From Paenibacillus amylolyticus (GTDB lineage Bacteria > Bacillota > Bacilli > Paenibacillales > Paenibacillaceae): a DNA stretch of 34,499 nt. Within the stretch, counting starts at the first letter, position 1. Each line of letters begins with the position of its first letter. The translations under genes and the position numbers were made by a program. The notes beneath the pieces are model-generated. The model did not search any database. It saw nothing but the letters and a program-made list of their open reading frames with translations, and was not told the DNA's origin. This document shows positions 25,254 through 32,804 of this stretch, in pieces. The stretch covers positions 1 to 34,499 of the forward strand of contig NZ_BCNV01000015.1 of NCBI RefSeq assembly GCF_001570725.1, in the 5' to 3' direction.

Positions 25254-26042
25254 ATGATAAATCAGCAATCCAAGCCAAAACATTCCTTTTCTGAGCGCAG
25301 ACCTGTGCTCACCGTCGTGATTATTGAGCTACTTCTCTTGTTAGCCGTATTTGCTGCAGGGGCCATTGCGACGATAAAACAACTGGACTACACTTCCCCT
25401 GTACTCATCTCCTTTACACCAATTGCAATTGTTCTGATTATCTATATGACGTTAAGGCGCAAGTGGGGAGAGACCGGATTCCGGTCCTTGCGAAGTATCC
25501 CGGCGAACCATGCAAAGTATTATATTCCACTACTCCTTGTACTGGGTACACTTGCCTTGAAAGGATTTGGGGAGCTGAGCTTGTCCCGGGTAGCCTTTTT
25601 CATCTTTTTCACCTTGCTCGTAGCTTTTGTTGAGGAAACGATCTATCGTGGACTTATTTTCAAAACATTGCTTCAAAAAAGTGCAGTGGCCGCAGTTGTG
25701 ACCTCTAGCATCTTGTTTTCAATTACACATCTCCTGAATGCATTGTCTGGTCAGAATCTGACGGATACGATCATGCAATTGGTCTATGCGCTGCTTCTGG
25801 GAGCTGCACTGGCGTTATTGATGCTGAAGAACGGAAATATTGTACCGCTTATTTTGTTTCATTTCATACATAATCTGATTCAATTCCTCGGGAATGACCT
25901 GGAGGATAGTGGAACACTTCCTTACGATCTGTTTATACTGGCGGTATTGATTGCATACTGTGTCTGGTTAGTGTGGAGTCACCGAAAGAATTCATCGATT
26001 CCTTCCAAAGGGAGTGAGCAGGCCAATACGGTTGTTCATTAA
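25254..26042 (+). CDS. CPBP family intramembrane metalloprotease
   Basis: A 262-residue membrane protein of the CAAX-protease/bacteriocin-processing (CPBP, Abi) family. The defining motifs are present: E127-E-T-I-Y-R132 (EExxxR), H159 in SITHLLNA, and H203/H206-N in FHFIHN. About seven to eight transmembrane helices are seen. Family members cleave prenylated or membrane substrates or give bacteriocin self-immunity. No bacteriocin gene is adjacent. The start codon at 25254 is preceded by AGGTAGGCAAATGT, an acceptable but imperfect binding site. Single gene. Confidence 0.9.
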   Translation: MINQQSKPKHSFSERRPVLTVVIIELLLLLAVFAAGAIATIKQLDYTSPVLISFTPIAIVLIIYMTLRRKWGETGFRSLRSIPANHAKYYIPLLLVLGTLALKGFGELSLSRVAFFIFFTLLVAFVEETIYRGLIFKTLLQKSAVAAVVTSSILFSITHLLNALSGQNLTDTIMQLVYALLLGAALALLMLKNGNIVPLILFHFIHNLIQFLGNDLEDSGTLPYDLFILAVLIAYCVWLVWSHRKNSSIPSKGSEQANTVVH

Positions 26043-26183
26043 GGGAATTGCTTGGAAGTAGTTATCATACAGTTTCCCGTCAGCAGTTGGATCATGGTAT
26101 ACTTCAGTCTGGCGGGAAGACAGGTATGTTCAAGATACGAGGTATGCCTATCCGTACATTAGGTTCAGACAGTAGGTGATATT

Positions 26184-26420
26184 GTGGAAAAGACAGCACA
26201 AGGCGTAGCAGAATGGATGGTTCAGGAGATTAAATTCACAGGAACACTTCATCAGGAAGCTGCCATAGAATATGTGAAGACCCATTTCGGTGAAGAGTTT
26301 GTTTTTGTGAACGAGAACGGTAATACATCATTGTCCAAGGAAGTGAAGAAAGCTTTCCGGAAGCTTCATCGTGGACAAATCGCCTGGGATCGGGATGCAT
26401 TTATGTGGGCATGGACATAG
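26184..26420 (+). CDS. DUF6953-like small protein
   Basis: A 78-residue soluble protein with a GTG start and AGGTGA about five bases upstream. It resembles the DUF6953 family: TAQGVAEWMVQEI, HQEAAIEYVKTHFGEEFV, VKKAFRKLHRGQIAWDRD. The function is unknown. It lies alone between the CPBP and cold-shock genes. Confidence 0.75.
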   Translation: MEKTAQGVAEWMVQEIKFTGTLHQEAAIEYVKTHFGEEFVFVNENGNTSLSKEVKKAFRKLHRGQIAWDRDAFMWAWT

Positions 26421-26815
26421 TGTGTTACACTGTAGTAAGATGATTCTTTGGTTGTGTTGGATATGCATGTCAGAATTTTATATAAAAAATGTATAAGTTG
26501 GATTAGATCTGCATATCCTTTCATAAGACCGCGCACGAGCGACCAGGCACATAAGCGTGATAAACCCTGTCCCGGTGCTAGTTAATAACATGTATTTCCA
26601 AAGCTGTTTGAAAAGAAAATACAAAGATTTGCTTTTTGGCTGAATTGGAGTTATAATAAAAACAAGTTGTAGAGAGTGGAAAACCTAATTCATATATTGT
26701 AAAGGGCGATCACTTATAGGTTTATGACTGGTACCTTTTTCAATGTGTGAATTTTTATTTGCTTGCTGCAAAGAACAAAGGAACATGTTAATCTTTATTT
26801 GGAGGTGTAATTCAC
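26421..26815 (+). other. Long leader of the cold-shock gene plus an unexplained structured block
   Basis: No gene in about 395 bases. From 26459 a 9-base inverted repeat (GGATATGCA at 26459-26467, TGCATATCC at 26510-26518) encloses an AT-rich loop. A GC-rich block (about 26526-26578) that can pair with itself follows (CAGGCAC ... GTG ... CCTG). A strong promoter at 26629-26657 then starts a transcript with a leader of about 150 bases before the cold-shock gene, as is usual for csp genes. Confidence 0.55.
26629..26657 (+). promoter_or_regulatory. Strong promoter of the cold-shock gene
   Basis: TTGCTT (26629-26634), 17-base spacer, TATAAT (26652-26657). It is the best sigma-A match in the window apart from the rrn promoters. 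Confidence 0.75.
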
Positions 26816-27016
26816 ATGCAAAACGGAACAGTAAAATGGTTCAACGCTGATAAAGGCTTCGGTTTCATCGAAGTTGAAGGCGGAGAAGATGTATTCGTAC
26901 ACTTCAGCGCTATTACAGGCGAAGGCTTCAAAACGCTGGACGAAGGTCAACGCGTGCAATTTAAAATTGTACAAGGAAACCGTGGTCCTCAAGCAGAAGA
27001 AGTTGTAAAACTGTAA
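26816..27016 (+). CDS. Cold-shock protein, CspB/CspC type
   Basis: A 66-residue single-domain OB-fold protein that binds single-stranded RNA and DNA and acts as an RNA chaperone in the cytoplasm. Both nucleic acid motifs are intact: RNP1 KGFGFIEV (13-20) and RNP2 VFVHF (26-30). The ATG is preceded by GGAGGTG. It has a strong promoter, a leader of about 150 bases and its own terminator, which suggests high expression and control through the leader. Confidence 0.97.
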   Translation: MQNGTVKWFNADKGFGFIEVEGGEDVFVHFSAITGEGFKTLDEGQRVQFKIVQGNRGPQAEEVVKL

Positions 27017-27025
27017 TTAAAGCAT

Positions 27026-27070
27026 AGCTGCCTTTAACATGTTATAATGGTAAAGGCAGCTTCTTTTTTT
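27026..27070 (+). terminator. Terminator of the cold-shock gene
   Basis: Stem AGCTGCCTTTA/TAAAGGCAGCT followed by eight or nine Ts. Confidence 0.92.
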
Positions 27071-27208
27071 TGATCAGTTATATGTATGAAAGTCGGCCCA
27101 ATAGTTGTCGAGGCAGAAGTTCAGTGGGACGTAAGACTTCCGCTAAGTAGTGTCTTCTGTGAAATAACGTCGGTTAGATGTTTTTCCATAACAAAGGGGG
27201 TAGAAGTC

Positions 27209-27436
27209 ATGTATAATCGCAAAAAACCGTTGGAAGAGATTCCACAAGCTGATGCGGCAATCTGGGAGTGTACGAGTGATACGTGCAAAGGATGGATGCG
27301 GGACAATTTTGCGTTTGATAACGTACCTACTTGTCCGATATGTGCTTCTGAGATGGTTAGCACGACTAGGATGCTACCATTGCTTGAGAATTCGAATAGC
27401 AATCTGAAAACGATGCCTAAAGGAAATCGGATTTAA
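27209..27436 (+). CDS. YdjO-like cold-inducible zinc-ribbon protein
   Basis: The 75-residue product matches the YdjO family of B. subtilis, described as cold-inducible. Four cysteines (C21, C26, C42, C45) form a probable zinc ribbon around the conserved phrase GWMRDNFAF, and TTRMLPLL follows. Function is unknown. The ATG at 27209 has AAAGGGGG eight bases upstream, and an upstream in-frame extension is rejected. It directly follows a cold-shock gene, consistent with a shared response to cold, though a terminator separates them. Confidence 0.85.
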   Translation: MYNRKKPLEEIPQADAAIWECTSDTCKGWMRDNFAFDNVPTCPICASEMVSTTRMLPLLENSNSNLKTMPKGNRI

Positions 27437-27447
27437 CATAGCTTACC

Positions 27448-27472
27448 CGCCTCTAACGAGGTGTTTTTTTTT
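27448..27472 (+). terminator. Terminator of the YdjO-like gene
   Basis: Hairpin CGCCTC-TAAC-GAGGTG followed by nine Ts. Confidence 0.85.
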
Positions 27473-27524
27473 AGATTAAACAGACACCCTGTGCGAAGGT
27501 AAGGGTATTAAATATGAAGTTCCC

Positions 27525-27553
27525 GGCATTCGTTTTAGCGAATGCCTTTTTTT
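27525..27553 (+). terminator. Second hairpin terminator with no gene before it
   Basis: Stem GGCATTCG/CGAATGCC and a seven-T tail. Only 52 bases separate it from the previous terminator, with no reading frame between. Confidence 0.8.
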
Positions 27554-27600
27554 GTATCATTTTTTAACAGAAAGTGTATTGTAATTGACGTGAATCGTAT

Positions 27601-27645
27601 GAAAAAGACAAAGACCCTTTTCGCTATAAGCAAAAAGGGTCTTTG
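27601..27645 (-). terminator. Terminator of the Gly/Tyr-rich protein gene
   Basis: A long stem (CAAAGACCCTTTT paired with AAAAAGGGTCTTTG), reading on the minus strand into a T-rich tail. It is about 35 bases past the stop of the minus-strand gene. Confidence 0.82.
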
Positions 27646-27680
27646 TTATGACTATAGTTTTAACACGATCAGATTGGAGT

Positions 27681-28028
27681 TTAGATGAACAGGAATGGCA
27701 GCAGAAACAATGTTGCTACCAGAGCCAGATCGATCCCCGCTCCGTAGCCGTATCCCCCACCATATCCCCCGTAACCATATGGACCGTAGGCCGAAGATTT
27801 AACTTTCTTTGTTGCAACAGCATTTTTCTTGCTGCTTTTGACCAGCTGTTGTTTGGATTTTACTGAACATAGCCGTGGTCCCTCGAAACACCCGTTCAAA
27901 TAAACTTTGCCATCACGACATTGACTAAGCGTACCATACATATGCTTACCGTCGTTCATAACGAGACAAACGGAACGTCCAACGTGCGGAGAAACCGTTT
28001 CTTCACATACCGGATTAATTCTGTACAT
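27681..28028 (-). CDS. Small protein with Gly/Tyr-rich stretch and hydrophobic C-terminus
   Basis: The 115-residue product has three parts. The N-terminal half (VGRSVCLVMNDGKHMYGTL, VYLNGCFEG) looks like a small beta-barrel of the Sm/LSM kind. A basic lysine-rich linker (KQQLVKSSKKNAVATKKVK) follows, then a Gly/Tyr repeat (YGPYGYGGYGGGYGYG) and a final hydrophobic helix (LALVATLFLLPFLFI). Such composition is common in spore coat and surface proteins of Bacillales, but no family is claimed. The ATG at 28028 has AGGAGG six bases upstream. It is divergent from the methyltransferase gene. Confidence 0.78.
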   Translation of the reverse strand: MYRINPVCEETVSPHVGRSVCLVMNDGKHMYGTLSQCRDGKVYLNGCFEGPRLCSVKSKQQLVKSSKKNAVATKKVKSSAYGPYGYGGYGGGYGYGAGIDLALVATLFLLPFLFI

Positions 28029-28147
28029 GCATATCCTCCTCATTAGATGCGGTTGCCGCTTGAATTCAACGGTTTGTATATCATAGTAAAAAGAAGACCA
28101 ATTGGTATGGACGAGTACCCGGAAAATCGAATAGGGAGGAGCCGTTT

Positions 28148-28927
28148 TTGAAGCTGCTCCATACACTGGGAGGAGTGAGGAGGGGATGTCGCGTGGATTA
28201 TCATGACATGCTGGCTCGGTTAGGGGAGGGGAGTGCTCATCCCGGAGGATTTATGGCAACGATGAAGTTGCTAGATAGCTTATCTCTGCCTGGAGGTAAT
28301 CATATCCTTGAGATAGGATGTGGCACTGGGAGGACCGCGTGTTACCTGGCTAAAAGTGGTTATCGGGTAACGGCGATTGATCTTCATCGCAATATGCTGG
28401 ATAAGGCAGTTCGGCGAGCGAGACGAGAACGAGTGGATGTTCGATTTGTTCAGGCCGATGTAGCAGCGTTGCCTTTTCCAGAAAATCATTTTGATGTGGT
28501 ATTCGTAGAATCGGTTACGATATTCACCCGATGGCCGAGTGCGCTTGCTGAATATAGAAGAGTGCTGAAGCCGGCTGGACTTTTGGTGGATCGGGAGATG
28601 GTTCTATCAGGCAGGAAGACCGAATTGATGAGCCGCAGGTTGAAGCGATTTTACGGTATACGAACTCTGGCAACAGTAACAGCATGGAAAAAACGCCTCA
28701 CACAGAGTGGTTTCACCAAGGTTGAAGTCCAAGAGCAATCGCGATCCATGGGAAAATGGGGCGTGGATCATGATCCGCATCGGGAGATGGATATGACTTG
28801 GTTCGAGGATGAATGTATGCAGCGAATGAGTCGCACCAATGATCGATTGCTTGCTAAATACGGCAAAAAATTAGGATATGCTGTTTTTGCGGCTAGGAAA
28901 CCGTTGGAGGTCAAAAAGGAAATATAG
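28148..28927 (+). CDS. Class I SAM-dependent methyltransferase
   Basis: A 259-residue cytoplasmic enzyme that transfers a methyl group from S-adenosylmethionine. Motif I is ILEIGCGTGRT (53-63), the acidic end of the second strand is AIDLH (77-80), and motif IV reads HFDVVFVES. It resembles the ubiquinone/menaquinone-type Methyltransf_11 group. The substrate is unknown. The start codon is TTG, supported by GGGAGGAG six bases upstream. A terminator follows the gene. Confidence 0.88.
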   Translation: MKLLHTLGGVRRGCRVDYHDMLARLGEGSAHPGGFMATMKLLDSLSLPGGNHILEIGCGTGRTACYLAKSGYRVTAIDLHRNMLDKAVRRARRERVDVRFVQADVAALPFPENHFDVVFVESVTIFTRWPSALAEYRRVLKPAGLLVDREMVLSGRKTELMSRRLKRFYGIRTLATVTAWKKRLTQSGFTKVEVQEQSRSMGKWGVDHDPHREMDMTWFEDECMQRMSRTNDRLLAKYGKKLGYAVFAARKPLEVKKEI

Positions 28928-28930
28928 GAA

Positions 28931-28966
28931 AAAGGCAACTCACAATAGTGTGGGTTGCCTTTGGTT
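28931..28966 (+). terminator. Terminator after the methyltransferase gene
   Basis: A 13-bp stem (AAAGGCAACTCAC with GTGGGTTGCCTTT class pairing, one G-T) with a T-rich tail. It lies between convergent genes and may serve both. Confidence 0.82.
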
Positions 28967-28983
28967 TGTTAGGATATCCGCTA

Positions 28984-29628
28984 TTATAGCATATCGTTGT
29001 CAATAATCCGCCAGTGGTGCTTAAGTAGAGCTTCCAGTTGGTTTTTATCCTTGGATCGAAAAGCGCTTAAAATTTGACGATGCTCTCCATTAACTTCGAG
29101 TAGTACCTCAGATAGCTTTGGCTTATTATCACTAACATACGACTGCCGGATGAAGCTGTTCTTCAATGTGTTTAACATCTCAATCACTGTGGCGTTACCA
29201 CATCGCTGGATATACAGGTTATGGAACTGATATTGGTTCTTGTTGTAGGAAGCGAGATCAAGCTGGCTGATATCTTCGTCCATTCGGACAACCAGAGTTT
29301 CCATCTCCAGTAGTTCGGATGGTTTGAGGTGGTCTGCTGCGAGTGTGGCAGCAAGTGCCTCCAATGCACCGATCGCTTGGGAGAACTCCAATTTTTTCCC
29401 TGCATCAAAAGGAGTGACAATAAATCCCCTGCGTGGGATGTATTGCAGCAAATTGTCTGAAGCCAGCTGGAAAAGGGCCTCCCGAGTAGGCGTGCGACTG
29501 ATGTCCAGCTTTTTGCATATCTCGGCCTCGTTGATCTTCTGGTTGGGAAGCAGGGTCCCGTCCTGGATCTTCTGGGCAATGTAATCGTATACGTGATCTT
29601 TCAAGGACCGGTATTTAGGTACCTCCAT
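28984..29628 (-). CDS. GntR-family regulator with FCD domain, probable arginine/ornithine module regulator
   Basis: The 214-residue regulator has a winged helix (about 8-73; INEAEICKKLDISRTPTREALFQL, wing IPRRGFIVTP). An all-helical FCD ligand domain follows (about 80-205), with probable metal-binding histidines in QFHNLYI, GEHRQILSAF and KHHWRII. AGGAGG is seven bases before the ATG. It is divergent from the amino acid transporter across 320 bases. FCD regulators bind short palindromes, and TTGTATACAA occurs both in this shared region and before rocD, so it probably controls the whole arginine module. Confidence 0.9.
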   Translation of the reverse strand: MEVPKYRSLKDHVYDYIAQKIQDGTLLPNQKINEAEICKKLDISRTPTREALFQLASDNLLQYIPRRGFIVTPFDAGKKLEFSQAIGALEALAATLAADHLKPSELLEMETLVVRMDEDISQLDLASYNKNQYQFHNLYIQRCGNATVIEMLNTLKNSFIRQSYVSDNKPKLSEVLLEVNGEHRQILSAFRSKDKNQLEALLKHHWRIIDNDML

Positions 29629-29949
29629 ACCGAATCCTCCTTTCTATGTATAATGATAATTGGATGGGCGTGGGGCCGTGCTGTATGCGCCGTTCAGGAG
29701 TTTCAAGTTTTTATCATCTTAACACCGAGGGGGAAGTTGGGCAAGCAAACTTCATGTTTCAGGCGATGTAAGTGCCGTGTTATATATAGTACATTTTATG
29801 GAATTAGAGCGTATAAATGTTTAAATAATGATTGTGATAAAGCAAATTGTTTGTTAGTATTACTTACATATAAGTCCATATATTGTCTTATGTATATTGT
29901 ATACAACTTATTATGCTACTCATTCAAAAAAAGAATAGGGGTATGATGT
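29629..29949. other. Divergent control region of the regulator and transporter
   Basis: About 320 bases, no gene. It contains the operator-like palindrome at 29897-29906 and an AT-rich stretch from 29770. No promoter with good spacing could be fixed. Confidence 0.5.
29897..29906. promoter_or_regulatory. GntR-type operator TTGTATACAA (site 1)
   Basis: A perfect 10-base palindrome 43 bases before the transporter start codon. The same sequence occurs at 31549-31558 before rocD. The likely binding protein is the adjacent GntR/FCD regulator (inference). Confidence 0.65.
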
Positions 29950-30771
29950 GTGAAAAAAGTGCTTTTACCAATGATGCTGTTGTTAGTGATTGTAATCATG
30001 TCTGCTTGTGGGCAGGAAAAAACTACAGGAACCGGATCGGACGCTGCTTCGTCTTCCGGAAGTGGCTCTGCGGAAAAGAAAGTAATTGTACTTGGAACCA
30101 GTGCGGACTATGCACCCTATGAATTTCATAAGAAAATCGATGGTAAAGATACCATTGTAGGTTTTGATATCGAGATTGCCAAAGCCGTTGCGGCTGATTT
30201 GGGAGCCGAGCTGAAGATTGAGGACATGGACTTTGACGGCCTTCTTATGGCCCTTGGTACAGATAAGGTTGATTTTGTAATATCAGGCTTAACCCCTACC
30301 GAGGAACGGAAGAAGAACGTTGATTTTACAGACATCTACTATTATGCAGAGCAGGCTGTACTTGTTAGAGAAGGCGACGATGTGGCATTAAAGTCCGTGG
30401 ATGATCTATCGGGCAAGCAGGTTGGCGTACAAAAGAGTTCCATTCAGGAAGGGATCGCTCAGGAAATAGAGGGAGCAAAGCTCACTTCTCTGGCTAAAAT
30501 ACCTGAACTGATTCTGGAGTTGCAGACGGGGCGCGTAGACGCACTCATTCTGGAGAAGCCGGTGGCTGAACAGTATGTGAATAACCAAGAGGGCCTTGTT
30601 GTTGCGGGTGTAGAGATTGAACAGGCTGAAGATGAGGGTGGTTCGGCCATCGCGGTGAAGAAAGGTAATCAGGAGCTGCTCGATCAGATCAACACTACAT
30701 TGGAAAAACTCAAAACCAACGGAGATATTGAACGTTTTGTCGTTGAAGCCAATGAGATGCTCGGCGAATAA
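29950..30771 (+). CDS. Amino acid ABC transporter substrate-binding lipoprotein
   Basis: A 273-residue lipoprotein anchored outside the membrane that captures an amino acid for import. The signal peptide ends in the lipobox IMSAC with the lipidated C20. A Ser/Gly-rich linker follows, then an SBP_bac_3 domain: VLGTSADYAPYEFH, VGFDIEIAKAVAADLG, FDGLLMALGTDKVDFVISGLTPTEERKKNVDFTD. The pattern fits polar or basic amino acid binders. The start is GTG, with AGGGGT about eight bases upstream. First gene of a transporter operon controlled from the palindrome just upstream. Arginine or ornithine as ligand is inferred from rocD and rocF downstream. Confidence 0.92.
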   Translation: MKKVLLPMMLLLVIVIMSACGQEKTTGTGSDAASSSGSGSAEKKVIVLGTSADYAPYEFHKKIDGKDTIVGFDIEIAKAVAADLGAELKIEDMDFDGLLMALGTDKVDFVISGLTPTEERKKNVDFTDIYYYAEQAVLVREGDDVALKSVDDLSGKQVGVQKSSIQEGIAQEIEGAKLTSLAKIPELILELQTGRVDALILEKPVAEQYVNNQEGLVVAGVEIEQAEDEGGSAIAVKKGNQELLDQINTTLEKLKTNGDIERFVVEANEMLGE

Positions 30772-30794
30772 ACCGGACGAGTGAGGGATATGCC

Positions 30795-31451
30795 GTGAAT
30801 TTAGATTTTTCCTTTCTATTAGAACATTGGCAGGATTATGCACGAAGTGCGTGGGTGACACTTGAGCTTTCCTTCTTCGGCGTATTGTTTGGTACGTTGC
30901 TTGGTGTGTTCATGGCACTAATGCGGATATCCCGAATATGGCCTATTAAATTTGTGGCATCGGCGTATATTGAACTGATTCGAGGGACGCCGATGCTGGT
31001 ACAGATTCTTATTATTCATTATGGTCTGACGGTTATAGGTGTGAATTTGCCGGCATTTATCTCCGGGGTGGTGGCTCTAACTATGAATAGCTCCGCTTAT
31101 ATGGCGGAGGTGTTCAGGGCCGGGATTCAAGCGATTGATAAAGGACAGACGGAAGCTTCACGCTCCCTTGGCATGACGCATGGGATGACACTTCGCTACA
31201 TTATATTGCCGCAGGCTTTTCGTAACATGCTTCCAGCCATCGGTAATGAATTCATTATTATCATTAAAGATTCTTCGCTTGTCTCCATGATCGGCATAGC
31301 CGAGATTATATACACGGCCAGAACGGTTCAGGGGGTTACGTTCCAACCGCTTGCTCCGCTGCTTGTTGCCGCCGGCCTCTACTTTATAATCACATTTACA
31401 CTGGCTAATTTATTGTCTTGGCTGGAACGTAAACTGTCTACTTCTCGCTAA
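30795..31451 (+). CDS. Amino acid ABC transporter permease (HisM/ArtQ type)
   Basis: The 218-residue membrane protein has about five helices and the EAA loop that contacts the ATPase (QTEASRSLGMTHGMTLRYIILPQA, given here in part; the Gly is in SLGMTHG). It follows the binding protein by 23 bases and starts with GTG behind GAGGG. It matches the polar amino acid permease family, which includes arginine, histidine and glutamine systems. No ABC ATPase gene follows. The next gene is rocD, so the ATPase must come from another locus. Confidence 0.92.
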   Translation: MNLDFSFLLEHWQDYARSAWVTLELSFFGVLFGTLLGVFMALMRISRIWPIKFVASAYIELIRGTPMLVQILIIHYGLTVIGVNLPAFISGVVALTMNSSAYMAEVFRAGIQAIDKGQTEASRSLGMTHGMTLRYIILPQAFRNMLPAIGNEFIIIIKDSSLVSMIGIAEIIYTARTVQGVTFQPLAPLLVAAGLYFIITFTLANLLSWLERKLSTSR

Positions 31452-31538
31452 GGGGACGACACTTGGAAGAGAGTTGGAGTAGGCTGGCGTGGAAAATGAG
31501 AGATGTAGTCGTAAATGGTGATGGTATCGCATACATTG

Positions 31539-31561
31539 ATATTGTATTTTGTATACAATAT
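31539..31561. promoter_or_regulatory. GntR-type operator (site 2) before rocD
   Basis: Contains TTGTATACAA at 31549-31558, identical to site 1, inside a wider inverted repeat ATATTGTAT/ATACAATAT (31539-31547 and 31553-31561). It lies 26 bases before the rocD ATG. A possible promoter (TTGATA at 31536, TATTTT at 31559, 17-base spacer) overlaps it, so bound regulator would block transcription. Confidence 0.65.
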
Positions 31562-31583
31562 TTTGGAAAGGTGTTGGGCGTGT

Positions 31584-32804
31584 ATGTCAGATTCCAAAAT
31601 GTTAATTGATTGGTCGGAGCGTTATGCTGCACCTAATTATCATCCGCTCCCTATTGTGATTGAACAGGCGGAAGGGGTATGGGTGAAAAATCCTGAAGGC
31701 CGTCGTTATATGGATATGTTAAGTGCATATTCTGCATTGAATCATGGTCACAGACATCCTGTAATTATACAGGCGCTCAAGGAACAGGCAGATCAAGTTA
31801 CGCTGACATCACGGGCATTCCACAGCAGTTCCGCTTCTCTTTTTTACCAGAAGCTCTCACAATTTACGGGGAAATCAAAAATTCTCGCCATGAATACAGG
31901 AGCGGAAGCGGTGGAGACTGCAGTAAAGGCAGTGCGCAGATGGGCTTATCGTTGCAAAGGTGTACCGGAGAACCAAGCCGAAATCATCGTATGCTCTGGT
32001 AACTTTCATGGAAGAACGCTAACGGTAACTTCCTTTTCTTCTTCAGCGGAGTATAAAAAAGATTTTGGACCATTCACACCTGGATTCCGGATTATTCCCT
32101 ATGGAGACATTGAAGCACTGAAGCAAGCTATTACACCGAATACGGCTGGCTTTCTTGTAGAACCTATTCAGGGTGAAGCTGGAATCGTAATCCCGCCTGA
32201 TGGATATTTGGCCGAAGCCTTTGCTTTGTGTAAGAGCGAGCAGGTGTTGACTGTATCTGATGAGATCCAGACTGGATTTGGGAGAACGGGACGCCGTTTT
32301 GCCTCTGATTGGGAAGGTGTTGAACCAGACATCTGGATTATGGGTAAAGCGCTGGGTGGAGGAGTTATGCCTATCTCGGCTATCGCTGCTGATGCGAATA
32401 TACTGGATTTGTTTGAGCCGGGGTCTCATGGTTCTACGTTTGGAGGGAATCCACTCGCCTGCGCCGTGGCTATAGCAGCTCTGAAAGTCTTTGAAGATGA
32501 GAAGCTCGCTGAGCGATCGGAGCGATTAGGGAACTATTTTATGAAAAGAATTCGTGATATTCGGAGTTCAGTCATACGGGAAGTTCGAGGCAGAGGGTTA
32601 TTTATAGGTGTTGAGCTACATGAGTCAGCACGTCCCTATTGTGAGCGATTGATGTCTGCTGGTTTGCTATGTAAAGAAACCCATGAGACGACCATTCGCT
32701 TTGCTCCACCACTGACCATTATGGAGTCCGAGATTGATTGGGCAATGGAGAGAATTGAGCAGGTATTGATCAACAATGAGGGAGCTGACCTACATGAAAA
32801 ATGA
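31584..32804 (+). CDS. rocD: Ornithine aminotransferase RocD
   Basis: Transfers the delta-amino group of ornithine to 2-oxoglutarate, giving glutamate-5-semialdehyde, a PLP-dependent step of arginine breakdown. The 406 residues match the class III aminotransferases (B. subtilis RocD 401). PLP lysine is K255 in IMGKALGGG. Other motifs are NTGAEAVETAVK, CSGNFHGRT and VSDEIQTGFGRTG. The ATG at 31584 is preceded by AAAGGTG ten bases upstream, and in-frame ATGs from 31515 are upstream of the operator and rejected. The gene overlaps rocF by 11 bases. Confidence 0.95.
   Translation: MSDSKMLIDWSERYAAPNYHPLPIVIEQAEGVWVKNPEGRRYMDMLSAYSALNHGHRHPVIIQALKEQADQVTLTSRAFHSSSASLFYQKLSQFTGKSKILAMNTGAEAVETAVKAVRRWAYRCKGVPENQAEIIVCSGNFHGRTLTVTSFSSSAEYKKDFGPFTPGFRIIPYGDIEALKQAITPNTAGFLVEPIQGEAGIVIPPDGYLAEAFALCKSEQVLTVSDEIQTGFGRTGRRFASDWEGVEPDIWIMGKALGGGVMPISAIAADANILDLFEPGSHGSTFGGNPLACAVAIAALKVFEDEKLAERSERLGNYFMKRIRDIRSSVIREVRGRGLFIGVELHESARPYCERLMSAGLLCKETHETTIRFAPPLTIMESEIDWAMERIEQVLINNEGADLHEK

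Noticed and set aside
25254..26042. CPBP protease as part of a bacteriocin immunity system
   Set aside because: No bacteriocin precursor, leader peptidase or exporter is adjacent, so only the family assignment is kept.
29059..29070. AAAAGCGCTTAA, 10 of 12 like the iol operator
   Set aside because: It lies inside the GntR coding sequence, not near a promoter. Chance is the simplest view.
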